A DNA stretch of 27,827 nucleotides from JBHIEE01 sp046760445 (GTDB taxonomy: Bacteria > Acidobacteriota > Aminicenantia > JdFR-78): contig JBHIEE010000026.1 in NCBI GenBank assembly GCA_046760445.1, positions 1-27,827 on the forward strand, read 5' to 3'. A model generated the notes under the pieces. It was not told the origin of the DNA. It searched no databases and worked only from the letters and a program-made list of their open reading frames with translations. Of the stretch, positions 9,431 to 17,013 are shown in pieces. Numbering within the stretch: the stretch's first letter is position 1; each line of letters starts with the position of its first letter. Both the position numbers and the translations under genes were made by a program.

Positions 9431-9795
9431 CTGTATAATTCTTTTGTCTTTTTGAAATAGTCTTCAGCAAGCTTTCTGTTTGCCAATCGTGAAAGCCTTT
9501 CCCGTTCCTCAGCATAACGGGTTATGAAACAAAAAGGTGTTAAATTAACACAAAAATCAATTTGTTCTTTTGACATTTTCTTATCTATATATGCAATTTT
9601 AGCTAACTTTTTCAAATCATGAATTCGAGGTGGAGTGACATCGCTAATTGTAGTAATTATTGCTTTCAGGATTTTTTCTATAGACTGTTGACACATAAAA
9701 GTAACATATAGATATCGTCCTGCCTTTAACATAGCTCCGGCAGTTTCTAAGTCATACTCAGAATGCTCAACCCAATATTTGGTTATCTCATCCAT
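9406..9795 (-). CDS. HEPN domain protein, partner of MNT nucleotidyltransferase
   Basis: This 129-residue all-helical protein is of the PF05168 HEPN type. It begins with a long helix (YWVEHSEYDLETAGAMLKAG, 8-27), followed by the hallmark YVTFMCQQSIEKILKAI (30-46), the loop TPPRIHDLKKLA (54-65) and an Arg/Glu-rich C-terminal helix (from about 93). Many HEPN proteins are RNases with an R-x4-6-H motif. Only two His residues are present (H11 and H59) and neither is preceded by Arg at that spacing, so canonical RNase activity is doubtful. It may serve as a substrate- or nucleic-acid-binding partner of the MNT protein, or be a degenerate toxin. Start ATG at 9795 has only a modest AAGAG ribosome site. 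The gene is 115 nt downstream of the Wzz gene. Confidence 0.85.
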   Translation of the reverse strand: MDEITKYWVEHSEYDLETAGAMLKAGRYLYVTFMCQQSIEKILKAIITTISDVTPPRIHDLKKLAKIAYIDKKMSKEQIDFCVNLTPFCFITRYAEERERLSRLANRKLAEDYFKKTKELYRWLRNLIK

Positions 9796-9910
9796 TAACT
9801 AACTCTTACTTTTAAAACTTATATCATAAATGTGTAATTAGAGTAAAGGTGTAATATGGCAAATGGAATATACTTTTGACTTATCATGATTTATCGGAAT
9901 TAGTAAGGCC

Positions 9911-10924
9911 TCACGTTTTATCTTTCCAATCCTTAACTTTTTGTTTCTCAATATACTCTAAGAAAAAAGACAATATTGTGAAAATCATTAAGCCTAATAT
10001 CCCAGCAATTAATACATTTAATTTTTTCTTTGGAGAAACTGGATATATGGAAGAAGTTGGTTCTTTTACTATTTTAGTATAATCAATCCTTCCTTTCCTT
10101 TCTTTTAAATTTTCAATTTCATTATCTATTTGGTTAATTCTTGCTTCCTCTTTTTTTATTTGTGAGTTCACATCCTCTTCTTCTATTTTTTCTTTACTAA
10201 GTTTCTCATTTAAAATATCATAATATCTTAAACTTTGCTGAATCTCATTGGAATAAAGTAACATTCCTAAACTTTCCGTTTCACTTCTATTGTCTTTTTT
10301 CAATACTCTAAGTTGCTCTTTTTCTAATTCATCTATTCTATTTTTGGTTGATTCCATTTCTCTGATAATATCTTTCTTCCTTTGCTCAATAATTTTAAGT
10401 TTGTTCTTTAAGATCGTAATCTCTTTATTCCTTCTTCCCTTTTCTATTTCATTCCATTTTATGCTTGTATCAATATTCTTTATTTCAATATCAATTTTTT
10501 TATCAATGTCATATTTGATAAATTTAATCAGCAAATTTAAAATCTTTTTGCTTAATTCAATATCATGATTTCTAATCCACATTCGAGTTAATAAAGTATT
10601 TTTAATATTTTCTGCTTTTATTTCTGGAATTTCTTTTTCATCTATTTTGAGCTCTAAAGCAATTAAAGCATTATATGATTTATGTTTCACTTTATCTGCT
10701 ATCTGTTGAGGCTTTTCAAGAACTATCTCTTCAAAATTTCCAGCTTGATTTTGAACCATAAATTTCCCAGGCTGAATAATAGCATCAATTTCATAAATAG
10801 GCTTTAGTATAAAACTAACTACTCCAGCTACTATTATACATAACAAAGTGCCTATAATAATTATCCATTTTCTTTTCCAGATAACTCTGAAATAATCAAT
10901 TAATTCAATTTCTTCCTCGGCCAT
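9911..10924 (-). CDS. Wzz-type polysaccharide chain-length determinant
   Basis: This is a 337-residue polysaccharide co-polymerase. The N-terminus EIDLIDYFRVIWKRKW-like stretch (5-20) precedes transmembrane helix 1 (about 21-40) and the Wzz fold start KPIYEIDAIIQPG. A long coiled coil follows (about 145-280, Lys/Glu rich). The Pro-rich signature EPTSSIYPVSPKKK leads into helix 2 (about 302-322) and a short cytoplasmic tail FLEYIEKQKVKDWKDKT. There is no BY-kinase domain. Family members set the length of Wzy-made chains from the periplasm. It is the first gene of run A, with a strong ribosome site (AAAGGAGG, 5 nt from ATG) and a well-formed promoter just upstream. Its tail is repeated in the remnant at 24099..24140. 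Confidence 0.88.
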   Translation of the reverse strand: MAEEEIELIDYFRVIWKRKWIIIIGTLLCIIVAGVVSFILKPIYEIDAIIQPGKFMVQNQAGNFEEIVLEKPQQIADKVKHKSYNALIALELKIDEKEIPEIKAENIKNTLLTRMWIRNHDIELSKKILNLLIKFIKYDIDKKIDIEIKNIDTSIKWNEIEKGRRNKEITILKNKLKIIEQRKKDIIREMESTKNRIDELEKEQLRVLKKDNRSETESLGMLLYSNEIQQSLRYYDILNEKLSKEKIEEEDVNSQIKKEEARINQIDNEIENLKERKGRIDYTKIVKEPTSSIYPVSPKKKLNVLIAGILGLMIFTILSFFLEYIEKQKVKDWKDKT

Positions 10925-10965
10925 TTGTTCCTCCTTTCAGACATAATCTAAGTTTTGAGACTTCT

Positions 10966-10994
10966 TATATATAACAAATCTTTTATTTTTTCAA
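10966..10994 (-). promoter_or_regulatory. Sigma70-type promoter for the Wzz operon (run A)
   Basis: Reading the minus strand, TTGAAA (10994..10989) is followed after exactly 17 bases by TATATA (10971..10966). Transcription would begin near 10959, giving a leader of about 35 nt before the Wzz ATG at 10924. The -35 box overlaps the last codons of the HEPN fragment at 10983..11213. No other promoter of this quality was found in the minus-strand part of run A. Confidence 0.6.
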
Positions 10995-11213
10995 GGAGAA
11001 AAGCGTAACAATTTCTTGAATAAATTTTTCTGTTTCTCTAATCCCTGTTTCTACCTTCGTTTTATTAATTTTTGCAAAAACATCATAACCAGCAATATCC
11101 CTATTCTCAAACGCGTTAATAAGCATCTTATGAAATTTCTTGTTAATTTGATTAGTAGTCTTTATAAAATGGTATATATTTAAGTCTACTAAATTAATTG
11201 AAGGCCAAGTCTT
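10983..11213 (-). pseudogene. HEPN domain C-terminal fragment
   Basis: A 76-codon minus-strand frame without a convincing start reads FHKMLINAFENRDIAGYDVF (about 35-54), then NKTKVETGIRETEKFIQEI (57-75), and ends in TAA. This is the typical C-terminal half of a PF05168 HEPN domain: a helix with AFxxRxxAxYD, then a last helix with A/ExxFIxxI. The first half of the domain (the hallmark helix pair) is missing. Directly upstream is a stop in the same frame and an unrelated hydrophobic reading frame. It differs from the intact HEPN gene at 9406..9795 and so represents a second, decayed HEPN gene close to the first. The promoter of the Wzz operon now overlaps its 3' end. Confidence 0.6.
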
Positions 11214-11397
11214 TCATCTTGACGATCTCCCCCGTATGCTCTTCGTATTTAATTTCTATTCCTCTACTCTGCTTGATTGCTCGCTTCTTCAAGGGAATTA
11301 GTCTTCCATTTATCCTGTTGGAAAAATATCTCAAGATTGATATCAGAATAGGAAGATTATACAGCAGAATAATAGTTGTTGCGAAAAAGAAAATTCC
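11194..11397 (-). other. Open frame without start, hydrophobic then basic; unrecognised fragment
   Basis: A 67-codon minus-strand frame between stops begins with a hydrophobic stretch (ATTIILLYNLPILISILRYF), continues with a basic segment (NGRLIPLKKRAIKQSRG) and ends EHTGEIVKMKDLAFN. It has no ATG; TTG codons are the only possible starts. It overlaps the HEPN fragment by 20 nt. I do not recognise a family. It may be gene debris in the spacer or a non-coding open frame. The rest of the 10925..11664 spacer holds the promoter, the HEPN fragment and a mini-ORF, and otherwise shows nothing identifiable. Confidence 0.15.
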
Positions 11398-11483
11398 CTA
11401 TCTTATTTAAAAAGAACTTATTCAGATTCAGTCACTAAAAAGAGAATGAGGAATAGTAGATGGTGAAATGAAGGAGGTTTTAA

Positions 11484-11534
11484 ATGCAAGTTAATTTAAG
11501 ACTCTTCCTTTTTACAGGGCCAAATTGGACTTGA
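11484..11534 (+). other. 16-codon mini-ORF with strong ribosome site
   Basis: AAGGAGG at 11471..11477 lies 6 nt before an ATG that opens a 16-residue frame (MQVNLRLFLFTGPNWT, then TGA). The ribosome site is the best one in the spacer, better than that of the sulfatase-like gene 130 nt downstream. It could be a leader peptide, the surviving start of a deleted gene, or chance. Nothing downstream continues the frame. Confidence 0.2.
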
Positions 11535-11664
11535 CATACCGATTATTTTTTGATGGACTTATACCTCGACTCAAAAATTATTAAGTGTTACCAATAATTT
11601 ATCTTGAAAATATACGATTTTATTTGACTCAGATGTTTTTATATTGAAAATAGGAAAAATAAGT

Positions 11665-13641
11665 ATGGATAAGAAAGAGTATTTTAAAAACTACATATCT
11701 CCGTCTCTATTGGCTGGGATAATCATTGGTGTAATTGTAAGTATAATTTTATCTATTGTTTTATTATCTTTTTATGGTAGGAATTTTCAAGAACTTTCAT
11801 TTTTAAATTTATTATTATATATAATTGGAAAAGTAGGTCTTTTTATTGTTGGCTTTTCATTTGTTTTTTCGATACTTACTTTTATTTTTCAGAAATTATT
11901 TAAGAAATTTTTAAAAATTAAGAAAAAATTTTCTTTTTTTCTTTCATTTATTTTCTCACTTCTTTTTTGCTTCTGGGTAGGTTTTTATATAAATTCTAAC
12001 TTACTCCGCTACTCACGTGAAGTTAAAAGTTATCTGATAGACCTTTCTATCTTATTTTTTGGAGTGATACTATTTTTTATTATATATAAAATAATTCCAT
12101 CGGTTGATTCAATAGAAAGAAAAAGAGGACTTAAATATATTGTATTAATCCTTTCTGTTTCATTTTTTCTATTTACATTTAGAAGTAATCCTTTTTCTCT
12201 TAGCTATTATGTATCTAAAGGAGATCTTTCACTTAAAAGAAATTATGACAGTCAAGGCAAGTATTTAGGTTCATCGAGAGATATATCACCAAAAAAATTA
12301 AATATTATTTTATTCTCAATTGATACCCTGAGAGCCGATGGGCTTAGCTGTTATGGTAATCCACGCTTAACAAGTCCAAACATCGATTCTCTATCTGAAG
12401 AAGGCATATTATTCAGAAATGTCTTAGCTCAATCTTCGTGGACACTGCCTTCGCATATGACTATGTTCACATCTCTCTATCCCTCGGTGCACGGTTGTAA
12501 TGCTTCGCCGATGTGGACTAAAAGTATCGATAGCTTGAATGAATATTGGATTACCCTTCCTGAGATATTAAGAAGTTTTGGATATTCCACGGTGGCATTT
12601 ACAGATGGCAAATTATTAGGACCTACATTCAATTTTGATCAAGGATTTGAACTTTGTGATGATACAGGAGGAGGAATAAAGAAGATTTCTAAAAAAGCAA
12701 TTCAGTGGTTAGAAAATTACTCTTTCCAAAAACCATTTTTCCTTTTCTTGCATTGTTATGATGTGCATCATTACAAACCTCCTCTGAATTTGGAAAGAAT
12801 GTTTGCAGAGAATTATAAAGGTAAATTATTGAAATTCAGAAAATCAGGCAACTCTTTAGAGGTGCGTGTAACCTCAAATGCTTATTATCATTTATCCGAG
12901 AATGATATTAAGTATCTACGCGCCCTCTACGATGCAGAAATTTATAAAACAGATAGAGAATTTGGAGAAGTCTTAACTTATCTAAAAAGAAACAATTTAT
13001 ATAAAGATACGATCATAATTGTTACCTCTGACCACGGGGAGGAATTTTGGGAGCACGGAGGAACAGGACATGGCTGGTCATTACATCAGCATCAATTGAA
13101 AGTACCTTTAATAATGAAGTGCCCCACATTTTCTAATTCAGCCAGGAAGATTGAAGAGTGGGTAGGACTGATTGACATATTTCCAACAATCCTTGAAATT
13201 TTAGGAATTCCTATCCCCAACGAATGTCAAGGTATTTCGTTAATTCCATTAATAGAGCATGGGAGTTACAAGAAGCGAAGTTTCTTAGCCGAAGCATCTC
13301 ATTTGGGAAATCAAAAATGTCTTATTTATAAAGAACATTCCTTTCTCTTTAACCAGTTCTCCCCTATAGGAGAAAACATCTTTAATTGGAAGCGATTTAT
13401 ATATATATGGCGCAATATAATGCATTTCTCTGAAAATGAATTATACAATTTAGTTAAAGACCCTTACGAAAAAGAAAATATTTTTTCAAAAGAACCTAAG
13501 TTGGCTCATGAAATGAGAATAATGCTTTTGAATCAGATAAAAAACAATCTTGCTATAAGTACAAAAAACACCTTAATTAAAAGGATTGATATGAATAAAG
13601 AAACAAAAGAACACCTAAAATCTTTGGGCTATATTAAATAA
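11665..13641 (+). CDS. Five-helix membrane protein with extracytoplasmic sulfatase/transferase-type domain
   Basis: I chose ATG 11665 (658 residues) over TTG 11644 because AGGA lies about 9 nt before it. Five membrane helices (about 12-35, 47-76, 90-110, 124-143, 157-171) precede an AlkP-superfamily domain starting at IILFSIDTLRADGLSCYG (214-231). Ligands include D220, SDHGEEFWEHG (455-465), H469 and K485. The nucleophile loop is SSWTLPSHMTMFTSLYP, with Thr260 in place of formylglycine Cys/Ser. Five helices plus a Thr-nucleophile outer domain is the layout of phosphoethanolamine and phosphoglycerol transferases (EptA, LtaS), but the domain motifs are sulfatase-like. Likely it adds or removes a charged group on surface glycan or lipid. 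It is the only plus-strand gene inside the locus, divergent from Wzz, and ends in LKSLGYIK like the protein at 6052..8778. Confidence 0.75.
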   Translation: MDKKEYFKNYISPSLLAGIIIGVIVSIILSIVLLSFYGRNFQELSFLNLLLYIIGKVGLFIVGFSFVFSILTFIFQKLFKKFLKIKKKFSFFLSFIFSLLFCFWVGFYINSNLLRYSREVKSYLIDLSILFFGVILFFIIYKIIPSVDSIERKRGLKYIVLILSVSFFLFTFRSNPFSLSYYVSKGDLSLKRNYDSQGKYLGSSRDISPKKLNIILFSIDTLRADGLSCYGNPRLTSPNIDSLSEEGILFRNVLAQSSWTLPSHMTMFTSLYPSVHGCNASPMWTKSIDSLNEYWITLPEILRSFGYSTVAFTDGKLLGPTFNFDQGFELCDDTGGGIKKISKKAIQWLENYSFQKPFFLFLHCYDVHHYKPPLNLERMFAENYKGKLLKFRKSGNSLEVRVTSNAYYHLSENDIKYLRALYDAEIYKTDREFGEVLTYLKRNNLYKDTIIIVTSDHGEEFWEHGGTGHGWSLHQHQLKVPLIMKCPTFSNSARKIEEWVGLIDIFPTILEILGIPIPNECQGISLIPLIEHGSYKKRSFLAEASHLGNQKCLIYKEHSFLFNQFSPIGENIFNWKRFIYIWRNIMHFSENELYNLVKDPYEKENIFSKEPKLAHEMRIMLLNQIKNNLAISTKNTLIKRIDMNKETKEHLKSLGYIK

Positions 13642-13671
13642 ATTAATTTTCAAACAATGCAATTAAGATCT

Positions 13672-14802
13672 TTATCGCCGGAGAAGTTTTTGATAAACTT
13701 CCTCTGTCTTTTTAACTACTTCCTCCCAGCTTGGTCTTTTTTTCATCTCTTTTCGTGCGTTTCTTCCCATTATCTCTACTTTTTCAGGATCGTCAATCAA
13801 TGTTTGTAGTTTTAGGATTAAATCAGAAAAATTGTCAGAGTGGAAGAGCAATCCATCGATACCACTATGAATAGCTTCACAATGAGGAGGTATATCGCTT
13901 GCTAAACAGCAAAGACCATAACTTTTTGCTTCTAATAAAACAATGGGAAAACCTTCTAAATAAGAAGGTAAAACAAATATTAAAGCATTACTCAAAAGTT
14001 CCTCTTTTTCTATTCCAGTTACAAAGCCAGTATAAATTATTTCTGGATCATTTTTACTCAATTCTTTTAATCTTTGAACATAATCATCAGTAGCACTTGA
14101 CCCTCCGGCAATAACTAATTTAATGTTTTTTAACTTAGATGAATGCTTGTTTAAACTTTGAAAGGACTTTATCAACCAATCCACCCTCTTTTCAGGAACA
14201 AGCCTACCCATAAAAAGGATATAATCTTTTCCTTCTAAATTATATCTCTGTTTGATAAGTCCAGCGGGTCTTGGTTGAAATAAATCTGTCCCATGAGGTA
14301 TATGAATTGTTTCTTTTCCATATTTATCTTTAAAGTAATCTTTTAACTCTTCAGAAACAACAATAGTTCGAGGAGGAATCTTGGTTGAAATATATTCCCC
14401 TATTTTAAGAAAAGTTTTAGCTATTTTTCCCCATTTTTCAGTGTCCCAATCCAACCTATGCACAGTAGAAACTATTTTTTTCCCAAATAATCTTGGAATT
14501 AAAGAGAAAAATGATGGACCAATCGCATGGTAATGAATAATATCAGATTTCTGGAAAATTGAATGAATAGAACAAAGGAGACTATGAATAGAAGCATCTA
14601 AGTGTTTGGTCTTTATAGTAGGTATATGAATTAGTCTCACTCCTTTATAACTATGCAAATTTTTCTCTGTGTACCAATTACGAACATAAACATTAACTTC
14701 ATAACCCAGAGTGACTAATCCCTTACTCAATTCATCCACATGATACTCTACTCCACCGAAAGTAGCAGGGATACCTTTCTGACCAATAAATGCTATTTTC
14801 AT
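13672..14802 (-). CDS. Family GT4 glycosyltransferase
   Basis: This 376-residue GT-B enzyme opens with MKIAFIGQKGIPATFGGVEY (1-20), a start typical of the rhamnosyl/GT4 subgroup. The donor-binding domain contains FMGRLVPEKR (197-206), IAGG (231-234) and the E-x7-E motif EGFPIVLLE (283-291), followed by ASDIPPHCE. An acceptor-side HGTD loop is at 170-173. Such enzymes transfer a sugar from a nucleotide sugar with retention onto a lipid-linked intermediate in the cytoplasm. It starts 5 nt after the end of the radical-SAM gene and is the last gene of run B, converging on the plus-strand membrane sulfatase-like gene with only 30 nt between stop codons. I see no hairpin terminator in that gap. Donor and linkage cannot be read. 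Confidence 0.88.
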   Translation of the reverse strand: MKIAFIGQKGIPATFGGVEYHVDELSKGLVTLGYEVNVYVRNWYTEKNLHSYKGVRLIHIPTIKTKHLDASIHSLLCSIHSIFQKSDIIHYHAIGPSFFSLIPRLFGKKIVSTVHRLDWDTEKWGKIAKTFLKIGEYISTKIPPRTIVVSEELKDYFKDKYGKETIHIPHGTDLFQPRPAGLIKQRYNLEGKDYILFMGRLVPEKRVDWLIKSFQSLNKHSSKLKNIKLVIAGGSSATDDYVQRLKELSKNDPEIIYTGFVTGIEKEELLSNALIFVLPSYLEGFPIVLLEAKSYGLCCLASDIPPHCEAIHSGIDGLLFHSDNFSDLILKLQTLIDDPEKVEIMGRNARKEMKKRPSWEEVVKKTEEVYQKLLRR

Positions 14803-14807
14803 AGTGT

Positions 14808-15782
14808 TTATTTTAACATACTAAACAATTTATTCCTGATAACCCAAAAAGTGGGCTTCCAGATGTGCTTTTTTATTGCAGGACTTACGGTTCCAATCAT
14901 CCAGCAGTTTTTAGTGCAATTTTTAACCTTTTCTCTTACTTTTTTTGCTTTGTTAGAGAACCAGATTTTTTCAAAAGATTTTTTATGCAGATTACCCATA
15001 CTTTCAAACCATAAACTTTCTTCCATACCATTGCAAGGTCTTATTTCACCCCAAGGGTCTAAGAAAAACACACCTATTCCTGCGGTGCAAGGAAGTAATC
15101 TTGGTTTTCCCTGAATATAATTTATTAATCCATAATTAAAATACGCTCTATACCAGTTTTTGATTCTCCATGTTTTTAGTAATTCGTCTATAAGCTTTTC
15201 AAAGCAGTTGATGCCCTCTTCTTTCTCAATAATGCTATTGTCACACTTATGAAAATAATATGAATTATGAACTACCGCAGTTGCGAACTCTACTTTCATG
15301 ACTTTCGATAATTGAAAGAGTTCAAGCATATCTCTTGCATTACTATCTGAAACAGTGATACCGAAACCAATATCTTTTAATCCTATTCGTTGTAATTCTA
15401 ATAAAGTCCTCAATCCATGGTCAAAACTGTCTTTCATTCCCCTTAACTCATCATTAATTGCTGGAAGACCTTCAATACTTATTCGGATACCAATATTTTT
15501 GTATTTTTTTGCTAAAGTTAAAATTTTTTCTGTAAAATACCCATTAGTTGAAATTACCACTCGCTTGGATTTCCTTAATAAAATATAAGTGACTTCTTCA
15601 ATATCATCTCTTAAAAAGGGTTCTCCTCCGGTTATATTACAAAATGAAAGTTTGGGAAGTTTTTCCAACAAAGAAGGTTTAAATTCCTCCTCTTTTTTCG
15701 TGGGAAATTTCCAAATATTGCACATTTGACATTTATTTGCACATCTATACGTTGTGATAATTGACGCTTCCAATTTATTCAT
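14808..15782 (-). CDS. Radical SAM protein with SPASM-like Cys-rich C-terminus
   Basis: This 324-residue enzyme has the [4Fe-4S] motif CANKCQMC (C14, C18, C21) and the SAM-contact motif TGGEPF (51-56), as well as VISTNG (76-81). The C-terminal part has C232, C250 (RPCNG), C289 and C293, in the layout of SPASM/twitch domains that hold auxiliary clusters. SPASM relatives modify peptides, proteins or carbohydrates; substrate and reaction here are unknown. It overlaps the upstream GT4 gene by 8 nt and is followed after 5 nt by another GT, so it is co-translated with sugar-transfer genes and probably modifies a glycan or its carrier. It is not closely similar to the radical-SAM protein at 19633..20772, although both have the CxxxCxxCxIW start. 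Confidence 0.85.
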   Translation of the reverse strand: MNKLEASIITTYRCANKCQMCNIWKFPTKKEEEFKPSLLEKLPKLSFCNITGGEPFLRDDIEEVTYILLRKSKRVVISTNGYFTEKILTLAKKYKNIGIRISIEGLPAINDELRGMKDSFDHGLRTLLELQRIGLKDIGFGITVSDSNARDMLELFQLSKVMKVEFATAVVHNSYYFHKCDNSIIEKEEGINCFEKLIDELLKTWRIKNWYRAYFNYGLINYIQGKPRLLPCTAGIGVFFLDPWGEIRPCNGMEESLWFESMGNLHKKSFEKIWFSNKAKKVREKVKNCTKNCWMIGTVSPAIKKHIWKPTFWVIRNKLFSMLK

Positions 15783-17001
15783 GTTTTTCTATCGCAATTC
15801 GATATATTTTCATCAACTCCTGATAATACTTTTCGGGATTAAAATTTTTTTCAACAAATTTTCTTGCATTCTTACCGAATTCTATCATTTTGTCAAGATT
15901 ATTGAATAAATACAAAATTTTTTCTCTTAAATCATTAGGATTCCCTGGTTCGAAGGTTAACCCTGTTTTATAATCTTTAACCAGCTCCGGAATTCCTCCA
16001 ATCCTTGAGCCAATAACTGGTTTACCTAAGGCAAATGCTTCTAATATGGCGCGAGGATTATTCTCATACCAGTTTGATGGTAAAACAACACAGGCGGAAC
16101 TTTTTATTTCATTTCTTAATTCATCTCCGAATTTATACCCTAAAAATTCAATATTATGTATTTTTTCACTTTTCACTTTTAACTTTAAACTTTCTTTTAG
16201 TGAGCCATCACCAATTATTTTACATTTTATGTCAAGTCCTTTTAGAGCCGAAAGTAAGGTAACGAGTCCTTTTTCGTAAGAAAGTCGACCAAAATAAACT
16301 ATGGTATTTTCATTCCAAGTATAGGATGGAATAAAATCATTTACATTTATAAAATTTGGAAGATGAAACACTTTAGCATTAAATCCCATCTCTACAATCT
16401 TATCTTTTAAAAATTTACTCGGACTAATAAATACATCCACTAAATCATAGATATGTAGAATGCTATGATGAAGATACATTTCAAGAGTATTCAAGAAGCT
16501 TTTCAAATATGAATCTTTGCAGCATCTCATAAGTACGCAATTATAATATTTTCTGCCCTTGCATTTTTCACATGTTCTTCCTTTGCTGAACATAGTGTAA
16601 ACAGGACATACAATTTTATAATCATGAAGAGTCATTACTATTGGTAAATTATACTTCTTAAGGGTATGAAGAATAGAGGGAGAGATCTGATGGTGGATAT
16701 TATTTAAGTGAGTAATATCTGGTTTTTCTTTTTTCATCAATTCTTCCAATTTTTTCCGTGCTTCTAAAGAGTAAAGGATTCTTCCTGATGCTTTTATTTT
16801 ATGAATGAAGGAACTTATATTTTCGAAATCTATTCTTGAAACAAAGTATTTTGAATACAGGGAGTCCAAATTTTCAAGATGCATCATAGAGAAAAAGACT
16901 ACTTTATGACCATTAGCTTGAAGAATTTCAGCTGTATCAAAAAAGGAAGTTTCAGCCCCTCCCTTTAAGAAAAAAAATTTATTGACCAATAAAATTTTCA
17001 T
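15775..17001 (-). CDS. Family GT4 glycosyltransferase with Cys-rich insert
   Basis: This 408-residue GT-B enzyme has an acceptor-site loop NKFFFLKGGAETSFFDTAE (7-25), a donor-side GRLSYEKG (238-245), IGDG (263-266) and the E-x7-E motif ENNPRAILE (313-321). Six Cys residues cluster at C132, C144, C147, C155, C160 and C161. This pattern recurs in one GT4 subgroup and could bind a metal. Residues about 269-280 (SLKLKVKSEKIH) are encoded by a run of 7-bp repeats (see 16162..16196), probably a recently expanded surface loop. The gene ends within the start of the radical-SAM gene (8-nt overlap) and starts 12 nt after the pyruvyl-transferase-like gene. Role: sugar transfer to the lipid-linked glycan; specificity unknown. 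Confidence 0.88.
   Translation of the reverse strand: MKILLVNKFFFLKGGAETSFFDTAEILQANGHKVVFFSMMHLENLDSLYSKYFVSRIDFENISSFIHKIKASGRILYSLEARKKLEELMKKEKPDITHLNNIHHQISPSILHTLKKYNLPIVMTLHDYKIVCPVYTMFSKGRTCEKCKGRKYYNCVLMRCCKDSYLKSFLNTLEMYLHHSILHIYDLVDVFISPSKFLKDKIVEMGFNAKVFHLPNFINVNDFIPSYTWNENTIVYFGRLSYEKGLVTLLSALKGLDIKCKIIGDGSLKESLKLKVKSEKIHNIEFLGYKFGDELRNEIKSSACVVLPSNWYENNPRAILEAFALGKPVIGSRIGGIPELVKDYKTGLTFEPGNPNDLREKILYLFNNLDKMIEFGKNARKFVEKNFNPEKYYQELMKIYRIAIEKHE
16162..16196. repeat. 7-bp tandem repeat inside the GT4 gene
   Basis: On the plus strand five consecutive heptamers fit one phase: tttttca, cttttca, cttttaa, ctttaaa, ctttctt. The consensus is close to CTTTTAA. The run lies inside the glycosyltransferase reading frame and keeps it open, since 35 bp is not a multiple of three but the surrounding frame is continuous. 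The same 7-bp rhythm recurs at 24096..24123 and, with a more GC-rich unit, at 26472..26541. Confidence 0.6.
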
Positions 17002-17013
17002 GTTCGCATAGCT

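Noticed and set aside
11198..11410. Plus-strand open frame of 70 codons in the spacer
   Set aside because: It has no ribosome site and no recognisable protein character, and its opposite strand carries gene fragments.
11531..11564. Promoter TTGACA at 11531 for the membrane sulfatase-like gene
   Set aside because: No acceptable -10 box lies 16-18 bases downstream; the nearest (TTATAC) is 22 bases away.
13642..13671. Terminator between the convergent sulfatase-like and GT4 genes
   Set aside because: The 30-nt gap has no inverted repeat with a T-run that I can see.
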